Below are positions 37,928 through 47,948 of a stretch of DNA of 64,000 nt, in pieces. The first letter of the stretch is position 1; each line of letters begins with the position of its first letter. Source of the DNA: JAHCHG01 sp041745765 (lineage in GTDB: Bacteria; Acidobacteriota; Blastocatellia; Pyrinomonadales; Pyrinomonadaceae); contig JBGTIH010000117.1 of the NCBI GenBank assembly GCA_041745765.1, positions 32,414 to 96,413 on the forward strand. The letters run 5' to 3'. Below the pieces are notes generated by a model. It ran no database searches, was not told where the DNA came from, and was given only the letters and a program-made list of their open reading frames with translations. Made by a program: the position numbers and the translations under genes.

Positions 37928-38947
37928 ATGAAAAGTAAATTATTGATTTTAACGGTTTTTATTTGTTTTTTTGCTGTTTCTTGCAACCAAACATTAACTC
38001 CTTTGAATAATGAGAAAACCTCAAATCTATATCTTATTAATGAAGGTGGAAAGAGAGGTTATATTGATAAAACCGGAAAAATAGTTATCAATCCGCAATT
38101 TGACAATGCGTTGCCATTTGCCGAAGGATTGGCATCCGTAGCTATTGGGGAAAAATGGGGAGTTATTGATACTGCCGGAAAATTCGTTATTAATCCTCAA
38201 TATGATGGCATCGGTAAATTCAGCGAAGGTTTGGCACTAGTTGGAAAATATGAGGGAACGGAGCCGAATAAGAAAATTAAGATAGGGTTCATCAATAGAG
38301 ATGGGAAAATAATTATTCCTTTTCAATTTGATGGATCAAACGATTTTTCTGAGGGGCTGGCAGCAGTAAGAATTGATCAGAAATGGGGATTTATAGACAA
38401 AGAAGGAAAATTTGCCATTAATCCGCAGTTTGATCGTGCACATGGATTTTCTGAAAACCTGGCACCAGTATCTGTTGGTGAGAAAATGGGCTTTATTGAT
38501 AAAGAAGGGAAGTTTGTGATTAATCCGCAGTTTAGTATGGGATTTAGTTTTACTCAAGGTCTAGCTCTCGTTCAGGTAGATAATAAATGGGGTTATATTG
38601 ATAAAAACGGTAAGTTTATTATTAATCCGCAATTTGATAGGGCAGATTTTTTTCAAGAAGATCTTGCAATTGTCATAATTGGTGACAAATACGGCTATAT
38701 AGATAAAACCGGCAAATATATAATCAATCCGCAATTTGATCAATCCTCTAACTTTAAGGAAGGTTTAGCTGCTATCAAAATCGGAGAAAAATGGGGATAC
38801 ATTGATAAAGAAGGGAAAATAGTTATTAATCCGCAATTTGACCAATTCGCAGATTTTTCGGGAGGCGTTGCTGTTTTCGATAATATGGCAATAAATAAAG
38901 AGGGAAATATCATTTGGCAAGCATCTGTGCCGGTCTTTAAAAACTGA
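37928..38947 (+). CDS. WG-repeat lipoprotein
   Basis: I use ATG 37928 (MKSKLLILTVFICFFAVSC), giving 339 residues with a clear lipobox (FAVSC-N). About eight WG repeats follow, e.g. WGFIDKEGKFAINPQFD and YGYIDKTGKYIINPQFD, with two degenerate early repeats. There is no extra domain. It is a tandem relative of the genes at 35443 and 39100 and is expected to be anchored in the cell envelope. Confidence 0.87.
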   Translation: MKSKLLILTVFICFFAVSCNQTLTPLNNEKTSNLYLINEGGKRGYIDKTGKIVINPQFDNALPFAEGLASVAIGEKWGVIDTAGKFVINPQYDGIGKFSEGLALVGKYEGTEPNKKIKIGFINRDGKIIIPFQFDGSNDFSEGLAAVRIDQKWGFIDKEGKFAINPQFDRAHGFSENLAPVSVGEKMGFIDKEGKFVINPQFSMGFSFTQGLALVQVDNKWGYIDKNGKFIINPQFDRADFFQEDLAIVIIGDKYGYIDKTGKYIINPQFDQSSNFKEGLAAIKIGEKWGYIDKEGKIVINPQFDQFADFSGGVAVFDNMAINKEGNIIWQASVPVFKN

Positions 38948-39099
38948 GATATATCTGAAACCTAAATGATTTAGATAAATACAAAAGGGGATTAAAATTC
39001 AAGAAAGAGTCCTTATTTTATTTACAGTTAGAAGCTTTAGTTCAATTTATCAAGCCTGATTTTTGTCAAGAGTCTAATTATTTACCTTGGAGAAAAAAT

Positions 39100-40116
39100 A
39101 TGAAAAAACTACTTTTGGCAACGCTTTGTTTAAGTTCTCTGTTCGCGGTTTCGTGTGCGAATTTGACGAATATTAAAAAGCATTCGGGATTTTATCGAAT
39201 TTATGACGGTGAGAAATGCGGTTATATTGACCGCACGGGCAAAGTTGTTATCAATCCGCAGTTCATCGTATGTAATGAGTTTTCGGAAAATTTAGCCGCC
39301 GTTTCAATCGGCGATAGATACGGTTTTATTGATTCGAGCGGGAAGTTTGCGATTAATCCGCAATTTGATATTGCGTCTAACTTTGTCGAAGGCTTGGCGT
39401 TAGTTTGGAGCGGCGGTAAGGTCGGCTATATTGATTCCGGCGGCAAGTATGTGATCAATCCGCAATTCGATTCGGCAATGGAATTCTCCGAAGGCTTAGC
39501 TGCGGTAACAGTCGGCGGAAAGACAGGCTTTATCGGCAAAGACGGGAAATATGTGATCAATCCGCAATTTAATTCAGCCGGCAATTTTTCCGAAGGTTTA
39601 GCTTACGCTTATATCGGCGAAAAGGTCGGATTTGTTGACAAGACGGGTAAAATCATTATCAATCCGCAATTTAATTATGCCGGAAGTTTTAAAGACGGTT
39701 TGGCTCCCGTTTCGACCGGCGAAAAATACGGCTACATTGATAAAGACGGCAAATTTGTTATAAACCCGCAATTCCAGTCGGCACAGGAATTTTCTGAAGG
39801 GCTTGCTGTTGTTTGGATTGGCACAGTGGAAACGCAAAAAGTCGGATTTGTGGATAAAACCGGCGAAATCGTTATCAATCCGCAGTTCGATTCAGCCAAT
39901 AAATTTTCCGATGGTTTGGCTATGGTAATGATCGGAAACAAGATCGGCTATATTGATAAAACCGGAAAATACGTTATCAATCCACAATTTGAATGCGAAG
40001 GCGGAGCAGACTTCGAAGGAGGAATAGCCGTTCTGGCTTCGCAGGCGATTGACCGCGAAGGGAAATCAATTTGGAAAGCCGCAAAGCCGGCAACTTGCCA
40101 CGGCGAAGGAGAATAA
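39100..40116 (+). CDS. WG-repeat lipoprotein
   Basis: This 338-residue lipoprotein (MKKLLLATLCLSSLFAVSC-A) has eight WG repeats (CGYIDRTGKVVINPQF, VGFVDKTGKIIINPQF and others), the best preserved of the three. It ends with a short tail containing an isolated Cys. Its codon use is visibly G/C-richer than the 35-39 kb members, so the copies may have diverged or been acquired separately. It is followed 6 nt later by a small ParB-like gene. Confidence 0.88.
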   Translation: MKKLLLATLCLSSLFAVSCANLTNIKKHSGFYRIYDGEKCGYIDRTGKVVINPQFIVCNEFSENLAAVSIGDRYGFIDSSGKFAINPQFDIASNFVEGLALVWSGGKVGYIDSGGKYVINPQFDSAMEFSEGLAAVTVGGKTGFIGKDGKYVINPQFNSAGNFSEGLAYAYIGEKVGFVDKTGKIIINPQFNYAGSFKDGLAPVSTGEKYGYIDKDGKFVINPQFQSAQEFSEGLAVVWIGTVETQKVGFVDKTGEIVINPQFDSANKFSDGLAMVMIGNKIGYIDKTGKYVINPQFECEGGADFEGGIAVLASQAIDREGKSIWKAAKPATCHGEGE

Positions 40117-40122
40117 AAGTCT

Positions 40123-40362
40123 ATGAATATTTTTACCCTGCTTTCCGACATTGAAAACGTCAGCCGTCAAGAGCTGGATCAAAGGCGGCTCAATACTTTA
40201 CTTCATGGTTTTAATTCGTTTGACCAGGTTCTGCAAAGCCGCGCCGACCTGATTACAGTTGATAAACGATTCGGCAAGCCGTATCGTATCATTGATGGCA
40301 GACATCGCATCTTTTTAGCAAGACAAAAAGGTTATCGAGGCATTTTCATCCAACCTATTTAG
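40123..40362 (+). CDS. Small ParB-like-fold protein
   Basis: This 79-residue protein resembles only the N-terminal ParB/sulfiredoxin-like nucleotide-binding core. It includes the segment RIIDGRHRIFLARQKGY, close to the DGxHRxxAA motif of ParB-N, and a preceding DLITVDKRFGKP. A full ParB would be about 280 residues, so this is a stand-alone minimal domain. It follows the WG-repeat gene by 6 nt, suggesting co-expression. A role in chromosome partition is unlikely. Confidence 0.62.
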   Translation: MNIFTLLSDIENVSRQELDQRRLNTLLHGFNSFDQVLQSRADLITVDKRFGKPYRIIDGRHRIFLARQKGYRGIFIQPI

Positions 40363-40486
40363 CTTTAAACTTCTGTTTTATCAATCACTTTTTTAAGTAT
40401 TTTCAAAATTTGCAAATAGTAGAAATTTATTGAAAATGTTAAAATGTTTTCAGCTTTACATATTTTTTTAAGAGGAATTATTTACA

Positions 40487-41704
<1,218 letters not shown>

Positions 41705-41851
41705 AATTGATAATGAATAATGAGAGAAAACTTTTACAATAGTGCGGATAATTTTGAAAAAAATTGTTTTTTGAATTGCTGTCTGCTTTAGCTGAGGGAA
41801 CTCGAAACTTAAGTATTCACAAGGCTTTAGCTAAAAATCTGAAACAATGAA

Positions 41852-41891
41852 AATCATCCTCTGAACTTTAGCTAAAGCTCAGAGGATGATT
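41852..41891. terminator. Near-perfect 40-nt palindrome, likely bidirectional terminator
   Basis: The halves aatcatcctctgaactttag and ctaaagctcagaggatgatt form a palindrome with one mismatched pair. On the plus strand it is followed by gctttttcttt, a U-rich tail. It lies between the convergent acyl-CoA dehydrogenase and truncated haemoglobin genes. Fragments of the same motif (gctttagct) recur 30-80 nt upstream. The rest of 41705-42115 shows no gene. Confidence 0.72.
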
Positions 41892-42115
41892 GCTTTTTCT
41901 TTAATTCGGCTAAAAAGCCTTAAATAATTTGCACATATCAACCGTCAGCGGCAATTCAAAAGAAACACGTACGCGCATATTTATAGTAACTAAAAAAAAC
42001 TTTTCCTACGGAACTCGATTTATATACTTGATTCTTTTTCTATAAATATCACGCTCCGACGGAGATGATTGATGCGTTTTCAAACAGACTCTTAGATATT
42101 AAACACACGTTAAAT

Positions 42116-42556
42116 TTATTCACTCTGCGCCTGAAGATGTTTGCCGTTTTCAGGAAACATAGATTTTATATCCGGCACACTGCGAATAAAATTTTTCATT
42201 CGATTGGCAATTGCTTCGGCGCGAGATTTAGCAAAATCGGCGCGTGTTCCCGTAAAATTTTCGTCAATCACAGCAGAGAAAATCTCCAGCCAGCGGCGGA
42301 AATGTTTGATTTCGAGCGGCGATTTTTCGTTGATTTCGGCGTGAATCTGCAAGGGATTGCGCCCGTGTTGTTGATAGACGTTTTTTCCCAAAAGCAGACT
42401 TTCCCAAAAATCACCGATAACGGGTAGATGTTTTTCCAGATCGAGCTTCATTACGTTCGTAAAAATATAGCCGATTTGGTCATCGGCAAGTGCTTTTGTA
42501 TAAAATTCATTCATCAGCGCGTCAATATCAGCGCGGGTTTCGATGTCTTTTTTCAT
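42116..42556 (-). CDS. Group III truncated haemoglobin
   Basis: The 146-residue protein matches group III truncated globins: KDIETRADIDALMNEFY, IGYIFTNVMKLDLEKHLPVIGDFWESLLLG and the proximal-His region HFRRWLEIFSAVIDENFTG. Such globins bind oxygen or nitric oxide and are linked to nitrosative stress or anaerobic metabolism. It lies 71 nt downstream of a cupin gene on the same strand, and a dyad lies upstream of both at 43040-43051. Confidence 0.92.
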   Translation of the reverse strand: MKKDIETRADIDALMNEFYTKALADDQIGYIFTNVMKLDLEKHLPVIGDFWESLLLGKNVYQQHGRNPLQIHAEINEKSPLEIKHFRRWLEIFSAVIDENFTGTRADFAKSRAEAIANRMKNFIRSVPDIKSMFPENGKHLQAQSE

Positions 42557-42627
42557 AGTTTAAATCTCAAATTCTGCTTTGTTAACAGAGAATTTAACGA
42601 TTTTAATAAATAAACTCCGCTGTGTTT

Positions 42628-42951
42628 TTAATTTTCCTTAAATTTAGTTACTAAAATTTTCAGTTCCGGCGCAGCAATTGCTTCGTGTTCAATGCCGCCG
42701 TCGAGCGTCAGCAAAACTCCGGGGGAAAGTTCTGTTTCTTCTTCGAGATTTGCTCCCGAATAGAATTTTCCGTTTCCTGCCAGACAAAAAACCGTAATCG
42801 GTTCTTGGGCTTTATGCTTTGATAAAACCTCGCTGTTTCGCAGTGTTATCGCGAGAATCTGCCGCCGCGTGCCGTCAAATATTTTTTCGACTTCTTTGTT
42901 TTTGTCGCTTGGCGATATTTTTTCCAATTCAAATTTTTTTAATAGTTTCAT
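42628..42951 (-). CDS. Small cupin-domain protein
   Basis: This 107-residue protein is a single cupin beta barrel (KHKAQEPITVFCLAGNGKFYSG; TLDGGIEHEAIAAPELKILV). The metal-binding His pattern is partly retained. It is similar to small cupins found with globin and nitric oxide-related genes. It precedes the truncated haemoglobin gene and is probably co-transcribed with it. The reaction is unknown. Confidence 0.82.
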   Translation of the reverse strand: MKLLKKFELEKISPSDKNKEVEKIFDGTRRQILAITLRNSEVLSKHKAQEPITVFCLAGNGKFYSGANLEEETELSPGVLLTLDGGIEHEAIAAPELKILVTKFKEN

Positions 42952-43039
42952 ATTCGTTGTATAAAGAAATTTTCACGTCCGCCTGTTATTTGCGGCAGTT
43001 GTTGATTATCATTATTTAGTTTAACTTAAGACTAAACAA

Positions 43040-43051
43040 TGACTTAGGTCA
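43040..43051. promoter_or_regulatory. Dyad TGAC-TTAG-GTCA, candidate operator
   Basis: tgacttaggtca is a dyad with perfect 4-nt arms and a 4-nt centre. It is located 89 nt upstream of the cupin/truncated haemoglobin pair (minus) and 64 nt upstream of the exported protein at 43115 (plus). The spacing resembles CRP/FNR-type sites, which would suit a globin operon. It is a candidate only. Confidence 0.35.
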
Positions 43052-43114
43052 CAAATTCTAAATACTGTTGAAAAATTCTTTATTGTATATTTATCAAATT
43101 TTTTTGCTAACATT

Positions 43115-43693
43115 ATGAATAAAATTTATGGCACAATTCTTCTAATCTTGATTGCTTCGGCTTTCTGTTTCTCGCAGGTGAAATCTTTTGAAGACGCACA
43201 AAATGAAATTACTAACTTCAATGATTTCAATGCTTTTGCGCTTTTTTATGATGAAACTACATATTTGACAAAAGCAGAAATCAGCATCGAGATTTTAGAC
43301 AAAAAAGACAATCTGAAAAAACAATTCACCAAATTTGAATGGCAATTGACTGCCTTTTTTGCAATCAGAGGAATTGACCGAAAGCCCGTACGAAATGTTT
43401 TATGTGTTAATTCGCAAAGCAAAAGTTTTGCATTTTCGCGCGAAAATGCTCTGATTATTTTATTTTCCGACGGCGATGTGATGCTCGGCGAACCGAACCG
43501 CTCAAGCGAAGTGCGGCGCGGAAAGGCAAACGAAAAATTATGTTGGGATGTTGATAATGAAATTTTCGGAGATTTTGCCAATTCGGACAAGATCGAATTT
43601 CAAATCGGCACGATCAGAGGTCAAATCAACGCGGATAAAATGCAGATTTTTAAGGATTACGCAAAACTTCTGAAAGTGGAAGCAACAAAATAG
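43115..43693 (+). CDS. Exported protein of unknown function
   Basis: This 192-residue protein has a signal peptide (LLILIASAFCFS-Q). The mature part is a mix of beta strands and charged helices (TKAEISIEILDKKDNLKKQ; EFQIGTIRGQINADKMQIF). No domain is recognised. It is divergent from the cupin/haemoglobin pair and shares the upstream region that carries the 43040 dyad. The start ATG has no clear ribosome binding site. Confidence 0.68.
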   Translation: MNKIYGTILLILIASAFCFSQVKSFEDAQNEITNFNDFNAFALFYDETTYLTKAEISIEILDKKDNLKKQFTKFEWQLTAFFAIRGIDRKPVRNVLCVNSQSKSFAFSRENALIILFSDGDVMLGEPNRSSEVRRGKANEKLCWDVDNEIFGDFANSDKIEFQIGTIRGQINADKMQIFKDYAKLLKVEATK

Positions 43694-43746
43694 TTTGTAA
43701 TACTGTAAAAGGGAGCAACTCGAGGTTGTTGAAATTATTTTTTCTG

Positions 43747-43773
43747 GTAGAACAGACTAACAGTCCGTTCTAC
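43747..43773. repeat. Short hairpin with dispersed 13-mer
   Basis: gtagaacagact and agtccgttctac form a 12-bp stem with one mismatch around a 3-nt loop. The 13-mer aacagactaacag (43751-43763) recurs in inverted orientation at 57349-57361 (ctgttagtctgtt), so it is part of a dispersed repeat. It follows the exported protein gene at 43693 and could assist termination. Confidence 0.6.
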
Positions 43774-43875
43774 TATTCAAGCATTTTCACATCAGCGATC
43801 ATCGGCTGATAAAATCTATGGAACGCGGCGTAGATTGGGCTTGATGTTTTGTTGACGAAACTTATCTGTAAAAAA

Positions 43876-45126
43876 ATGAATATTTTGGTACTTAATTGCG
43901 GCAGCTCGACGCTTAAATTTCAACTGATTGAAACCGATCTCGAACGCATCGAAAAAAGCATTGACCGAAGGCTCGCGCACGGTGTAGTCGAACGCATCGG
44001 CGGTGCGGCGATTATCACTTTTACCGCAACAGGACGCGATTCGCATCGTTCGGCTGTGCCGGTTAAAAATATTCAGGCGGCGGTCGAGATGGTCATTCGC
44101 TGGATTTCTTCGGAAGATTCGGGAATTAGCGACATAAATTCGCTCGCCGATATTGATGCAATCGGTCATCGAGTTGTTCACGGCGGCGAACGATTTACGC
44201 AGTCAACTCTTATAAATAATGATGTTATCAAGGAAATCGAAGACTGCATCGAACTCGCGCCGCTGCATAATCCGGCAAATTTGAAAGGGATTTCAGCGGC
44301 GCGTGAGATTTTCGGTAAACAGATTCCGCAAGTCGCGGTTTTCGATACGGCTTTTCACCAAACCTTGCCCGAACAAGCATTTTTGTATGCGCTGCCGTAT
44401 CAATTTTATCGCCGTCATAAGATCAGGCGTTACGGTTTTCACGGCACATCGCATCGCTACATCGCGTATCGTTATCGCCGTCTTTTGGAAATTCCGCGCG
44501 AGCAGACGAATGTCATCACGCTGCATTTGGGCAACGGCTGTTCGATTGCGGCGATTAAAAACGGCGATTCGATTGATACTTCGATGGGTTTAACGCCGCT
44601 CGAAGGTCTGGTGATGGGAACGCGCTCCGGCGATCTTGATCCGGCAATCGTCGAATTTATCTGCGAAAAAGAAGGATTGACCGTTCACGAAGTTGACACG
44701 CTTTTGAATAAACAATCCGGTCTTTTGGGAATTTCCGGTTTGACCAACGATATGCGCGAATTGCTCGCCGAAGCCCGCGAAAACAAAGACCGCCGCGCCG
44801 TTTTGGCAATCGAGATTTTCTGTTACCGCATCCGCAAATATATCGGCTCGTATTTAGCCGCGATGAACGGCGCGGACGCAATTATTTTCACGGGCGGAAT
44901 CGGCGAAAATTCCGCCGAAATCCGCGCATTGATTTGTAATCAATTAAGCTGGCTCGGCGTTGAACTGGATTCTCAATTGAACGAAAATCAAACCGATGAG
45001 CGCGAAAACATAATCAGTTCGGAAAATTCGCGTGTAAAAGTGTACGTCATCGCCACGAATGAAGAATTATTGATCGCCCGTGATACGGCGCGGCTGATTT
45101 TGAAAAACGATCCGCGTCAATCTTGA
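43876..45126 (+). CDS. ackA: Acetate kinase
   Basis: The ATG at 43876 (MNILVLNCGSSTLKFQL) fits the family start; a longer frame adds nine unlikely residues. This 416-residue enzyme interconverts acetate and acetyl phosphate. Diagnostic motifs are DAIGHRVVHGGERF, VAVFDTAFHQTLPEQAF, RYGFHGTSHRYIA, and IITLHLGNG-like NVITLHLGNGCSIAAI. The C-terminal region IIFTGGIGENSAEIR is present. No phosphotransacetylase gene is next to it. Confidence 0.95.
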   Translation: MNILVLNCGSSTLKFQLIETDLERIEKSIDRRLAHGVVERIGGAAIITFTATGRDSHRSAVPVKNIQAAVEMVIRWISSEDSGISDINSLADIDAIGHRVVHGGERFTQSTLINNDVIKEIEDCIELAPLHNPANLKGISAAREIFGKQIPQVAVFDTAFHQTLPEQAFLYALPYQFYRRHKIRRYGFHGTSHRYIAYRYRRLLEIPREQTNVITLHLGNGCSIAAIKNGDSIDTSMGLTPLEGLVMGTRSGDLDPAIVEFICEKEGLTVHEVDTLLNKQSGLLGISGLTNDMRELLAEARENKDRRAVLAIEIFCYRIRKYIGSYLAAMNGADAIIFTGGIGENSAEIRALICNQLSWLGVELDSQLNENQTDERENIISSENSRVKVYVIATNEELLIARDTARLILKNDPRQS

Positions 45127-45247
45127 GAAACACAAAGAAAATCACCCGAAAGTGTGAGAGAAAAATCATCGCATAAGGTGGTTTCAAAAATTACCGCATT
45201 TGATATGATTTAATTTGAATTTAATTTAACAGGAGAAAATAACACAA

Positions 45248-45847
45248 ATGGCAAAAGTTGCAATCATCTATTACAGTCAAACGGGAACAACTTATGAATT
45301 AGCAAAAGCGGTCGAAGAAGGAGCGCGCAAGGCAGGTGCGGAAACGCGTCTTTTGCGCGTTAAAGAAACCGCGCCGGCGGAAGTTTGGGAAAAAAATGAC
45401 AATTGGAAAAAGCATCTGGACGAAACTTCCGATGTTGCGGAAGCGACCAATGACGATCTGGAATGGGCGGACGCGATAATTTTCGGAACGCCGACGCGCT
45501 ACGGTCTGCCTTCGGCGCAGCTCAAAAATTTTATGGATCAGACGGGCGGACTCTGGGCAAAAGGCGCATTAACCGACAAAATCGGCTCGTCTTTTACGAC
45601 GACGGCGACCGAACACGGCGGACAAGAACAGACAATTTTAGCGGTAAATACGGCGTTTTATCATTGGAATATGATTATCGTCGCGCCCGGTTATGTCGAA
45701 CCGAGCCAGTTTGAATCGGGCAATCCCTACGGCGCGTCATTTACGTCGAATAATGGAAAACTCGACCCGGACGAAGTTGCGCTGACTGCCGGACGCTTGC
45801 AAGGCAAGCGCGTCGCGGAAGTTACAGCAAAATTCAAAGGCGAATAA
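45248..45847 (+). CDS. wrbA: NAD(P)H:quinone oxidoreductase, WrbA type
   Basis: This 199-residue flavodoxin-like protein is the WrbA/type IV quinone oxidoreductase. It has the FMN loop IIYYSQTGTTYELAKA, ADAIIFGTPTRYGLPSAQLKNFMDQTG and FTTTATEHGGQEQTI. It reduces quinones by two electrons and protects against redox stress. A Shine-Dalgarno (caggag) precedes it. The pirin-like gene follows 12 nt later, so the two are likely co-transcribed. Confidence 0.94.
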   Translation: MAKVAIIYYSQTGTTYELAKAVEEGARKAGAETRLLRVKETAPAEVWEKNDNWKKHLDETSDVAEATNDDLEWADAIIFGTPTRYGLPSAQLKNFMDQTGGLWAKGALTDKIGSSFTTTATEHGGQEQTILAVNTAFYHWNMIIVAPGYVEPSQFESGNPYGASFTSNNGKLDPDEVALTAGRLQGKRVAEVTAKFKGE

Positions 45848-45859
45848 AAAACTTTAAAG

Positions 45860-46738
45860 ATGGAAACGGCTATAGATTTAATAATCGAATCGAAAACGCG
45901 GGAACTGATTGATGATTTCAAGGTTCGCCGCGTTTTGCCGTCTGCCAAGCGGCGAATGGTCGGGGCGTTTATTTTTCTCGATCAGATCGGACCGGAAATT
46001 CTTAAAGCCGGAAAAGGTCTCGATGTCGCGCCGCATCCGCATATCGGTTTAGCCACTGTTACTTATCTTTTTCAAGGTGAATTATTGCACCGCGACAGCC
46101 TCGGAATAAAGCAGATGATTCGTCCCGGCGAAGTTAATTGGATGAATGCCGGAAGCGGCATCGCCCATTCCGAACGAACGCCGGAGGAAGGTCGGAAATC
46201 CCGCGCACAGCTTTTCGGCATCCAAACCTGGGTAGCGCTTCCCATCGAAAGAGAAGAAAGCGAACCGTCATTTTTTCATCACGCTCAAGATGAATTGCCC
46301 GTCATCGAAGGCGAAGGCAAAATCGTGCGTCTGATCGCCGGCTCGCTTTACGGCGAAAAATCTCCCGTAAAAACTGCTTCCGCAATGTTTTACGCCGACG
46401 CGCAAATCGAAAAGAACGCAAAACTTTCCGTCCCGAAAGAACACGTCGAACGCGCAATTTATATCGTTGAAGGCGCAATAAAAATTTTGCCCGAAGGAGA
46501 GATTTACAACGCCGGACAGCTTCTCGTCTTAAAACCGAACGAAGAAATTATCTTAACCGCCGATTCGGCAAATGCCCGTCTGATGCTGCTCGGCGGCGAA
46601 CCGTTTGAAAAACGTCATATCTGGTGGAATTTTGTTTCGAGTTCGCGGGAAAGAATAGAGCAAGCCAAAGAAGATTGGAAAAATCAAAAGTTTGCGCCCG
46701 TCATTGATGAAACCGAATTTATTCCGCTTCCCCGTTAA
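45860..46738 (+). CDS. Pirin-family bicupin
   Basis: This 292-residue protein has the pirin signature APHPHIGLATVTYLFQGELLHRDSLG (seen in parts) with metal-binding His and Glu residues, MNAGSGIAHSERTPEE, and a C-terminal cupin. Some pirins are quercetin dioxygenases, others regulate gene expression; the role here is unknown. It follows wrbA directly, and pirin next to quinone reductase is a common association in redox stress. Confidence 0.92.
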   Translation: METAIDLIIESKTRELIDDFKVRRVLPSAKRRMVGAFIFLDQIGPEILKAGKGLDVAPHPHIGLATVTYLFQGELLHRDSLGIKQMIRPGEVNWMNAGSGIAHSERTPEEGRKSRAQLFGIQTWVALPIEREESEPSFFHHAQDELPVIEGEGKIVRLIAGSLYGEKSPVKTASAMFYADAQIEKNAKLSVPKEHVERAIYIVEGAIKILPEGEIYNAGQLLVLKPNEEIILTADSANARLMLLGGEPFEKRHIWWNFVSSSRERIEQAKEDWKNQKFAPVIDETEFIPLPR

Positions 46739-46795
46739 CCGCAGAAATCTGTCTTTTGGGTTATCTAAAAAAAATGAGCAAGTTTTCAGAAAGGC

Positions 46796-47188
46796 TTATT
46801 TTTTCAGCAATATTTGAACATTGTCAAGCAGTACATCAGGAGAAAAAGGTTTATCGAGAATACAATCCGCGCCGAGATGTTTAGCCATCATAAGATACGG
46901 ACTTTCTTCTCCGCTGCCCGAAATTGCGATGATTTTAATGTTATGGTAGGTTTGGCGAAGTTCGATAATTGTTTCGATTCCTTCTTTTTCCGGCATAAGA
47001 ATATCCATTATCACTAAATCGGCAGGTTCGCGTTTGTACATTTCAATCGCTTCTATTCCATTGACTGCTTCCTGCACCCGATATCCGGCAGACTCCAACA
47101 CTTGTCTGAGCAAATTTCTGATTGATTCTTCATCATCAACTACTAATATTAGTGGTGATGCAAAGTTCTTCTGATTTTCAATTTCCAT
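46796..47188 (-). CDS. Single-domain response regulator
   Basis: I start at ATG 47188 (MEIENQKNFASPLILVVDDEES), since the longer frame adds nine hydrophobic residues. The 130-residue protein is a CheY-like receiver: acidic pair in VVDDEES, phospho-acceptor Asp in LVIMDILMPEKEG, and Lys in ILDKPFSP. There is no output domain, so it signals by protein contact. No histidine kinase is adjacent. Confidence 0.92.
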   Translation of the reverse strand: MEIENQKNFASPLILVVDDEESIRNLLRQVLESAGYRVQEAVNGIEAIEMYKREPADLVIMDILMPEKEGIETIIELRQTYHNIKIIAISGSGEESPYLMMAKHLGADCILDKPFSPDVLLDNVQILLKK

Positions 47189-47459
47189 CTTTATACCCTG
47201 CAATAAAAATAGCAAACATTAAATAAATCTGCCTAAAATGGCAACGTTTAATAGAACCCTTAAAGTGAGTTTTTCCCGGAAATGAAACCTGTAAGTTCAA
47301 ATCGCATTTCATCGTAAGGTAATACACCGTTTAAAACATATCATCTATAAACCTAAGATAACATTGAATTTACAGCTTCTATTTGTAATGTTTTTCCGGG
47401 TTTTGACATATATTGTTGAGAATTAAAATTCTTTAGAAAATAATTAACGGGAAAACTTT

Positions 47460-47747
47460 ATGATTATAATGCTTGATGAAGAATTTGACAAAATAGAACC
47501 TGAAAACGAGGAAAAAACTTTTATCGAACAAATGTCAGAAATTTTTGACAGCAAAAATTCTGAACATCATAAGGAACTAACAGATTCGGAAAGTTATTCT
47601 GAAGAAAATAAAAACAGGTCAGAAAATGCCGAATTCAGGTCTGAAAAAGTTATGCCTGAGTCTTTTTTCTCAGCTGTGGATAATGACAGAATCCAAAAAA
47701 ATCCTTACAAATCAATTATCTTTTCATCGCGGTTTTACAACAAATAA
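47460..47747 (+). CDS. Small acidic protein of unknown function
   Basis: This 95-residue protein is very acidic and Ser/Glu/Asn-rich (EEFDKIEPENEEKTFIEQ; ESYSEENKNRSENAEF), probably disordered. A second start at 47469 is equally possible. It has no homology that I can see and ends before a clear hairpin terminator. It may be a real small gene, but the evidence is composition and the downstream terminator only. Confidence 0.4.
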   Translation: MIIMLDEEFDKIEPENEEKTFIEQMSEIFDSKNSEHHKELTDSESYSEENKNRSENAEFRSEKVMPESFFSAVDNDRIQKNPYKSIIFSSRFYNK

Positions 47748-47870
47748 TTTAATCGTTTAGTGAATTGGTGCTTTCTGACTCGATTGCCAAATCTGTTTTT
47801 AAGTTTGTCAAAGCCGTTGTGTTTGAACAAAAAATTTTAATTACTGCGCCTGACTGTTGTCCCTGCGTAG

Positions 47871-47948
47871 AATCTCAGTTTTGGGTTGAAATTTGTGCCT
47901 GATTTCTTGAAAGATTTCAACCCAAAATTGAGATTGAAAATTTTTTTT
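47871..47948 (+). terminator. Hairpin terminator with T tract
   Basis: aatctcagttttgggttgaa (47871-47890) and its inverted copy (47914-47935, contains ttcaacccaaaattgagatt) pair with one mismatch across 22 nt, followed by a T run at 47941-47948. It lies between the 47460 gene and the convergent Agl23-like gene, and can end transcription on the plus strand. Confidence 0.75.

Noticed and set aside
35443..40116. Repetitive DNA considered as a CRISPR or satellite
   Set aside because: The repeats translate into WG repeat units with preserved frame and variable synonymous positions, so the repetition is at protein level.
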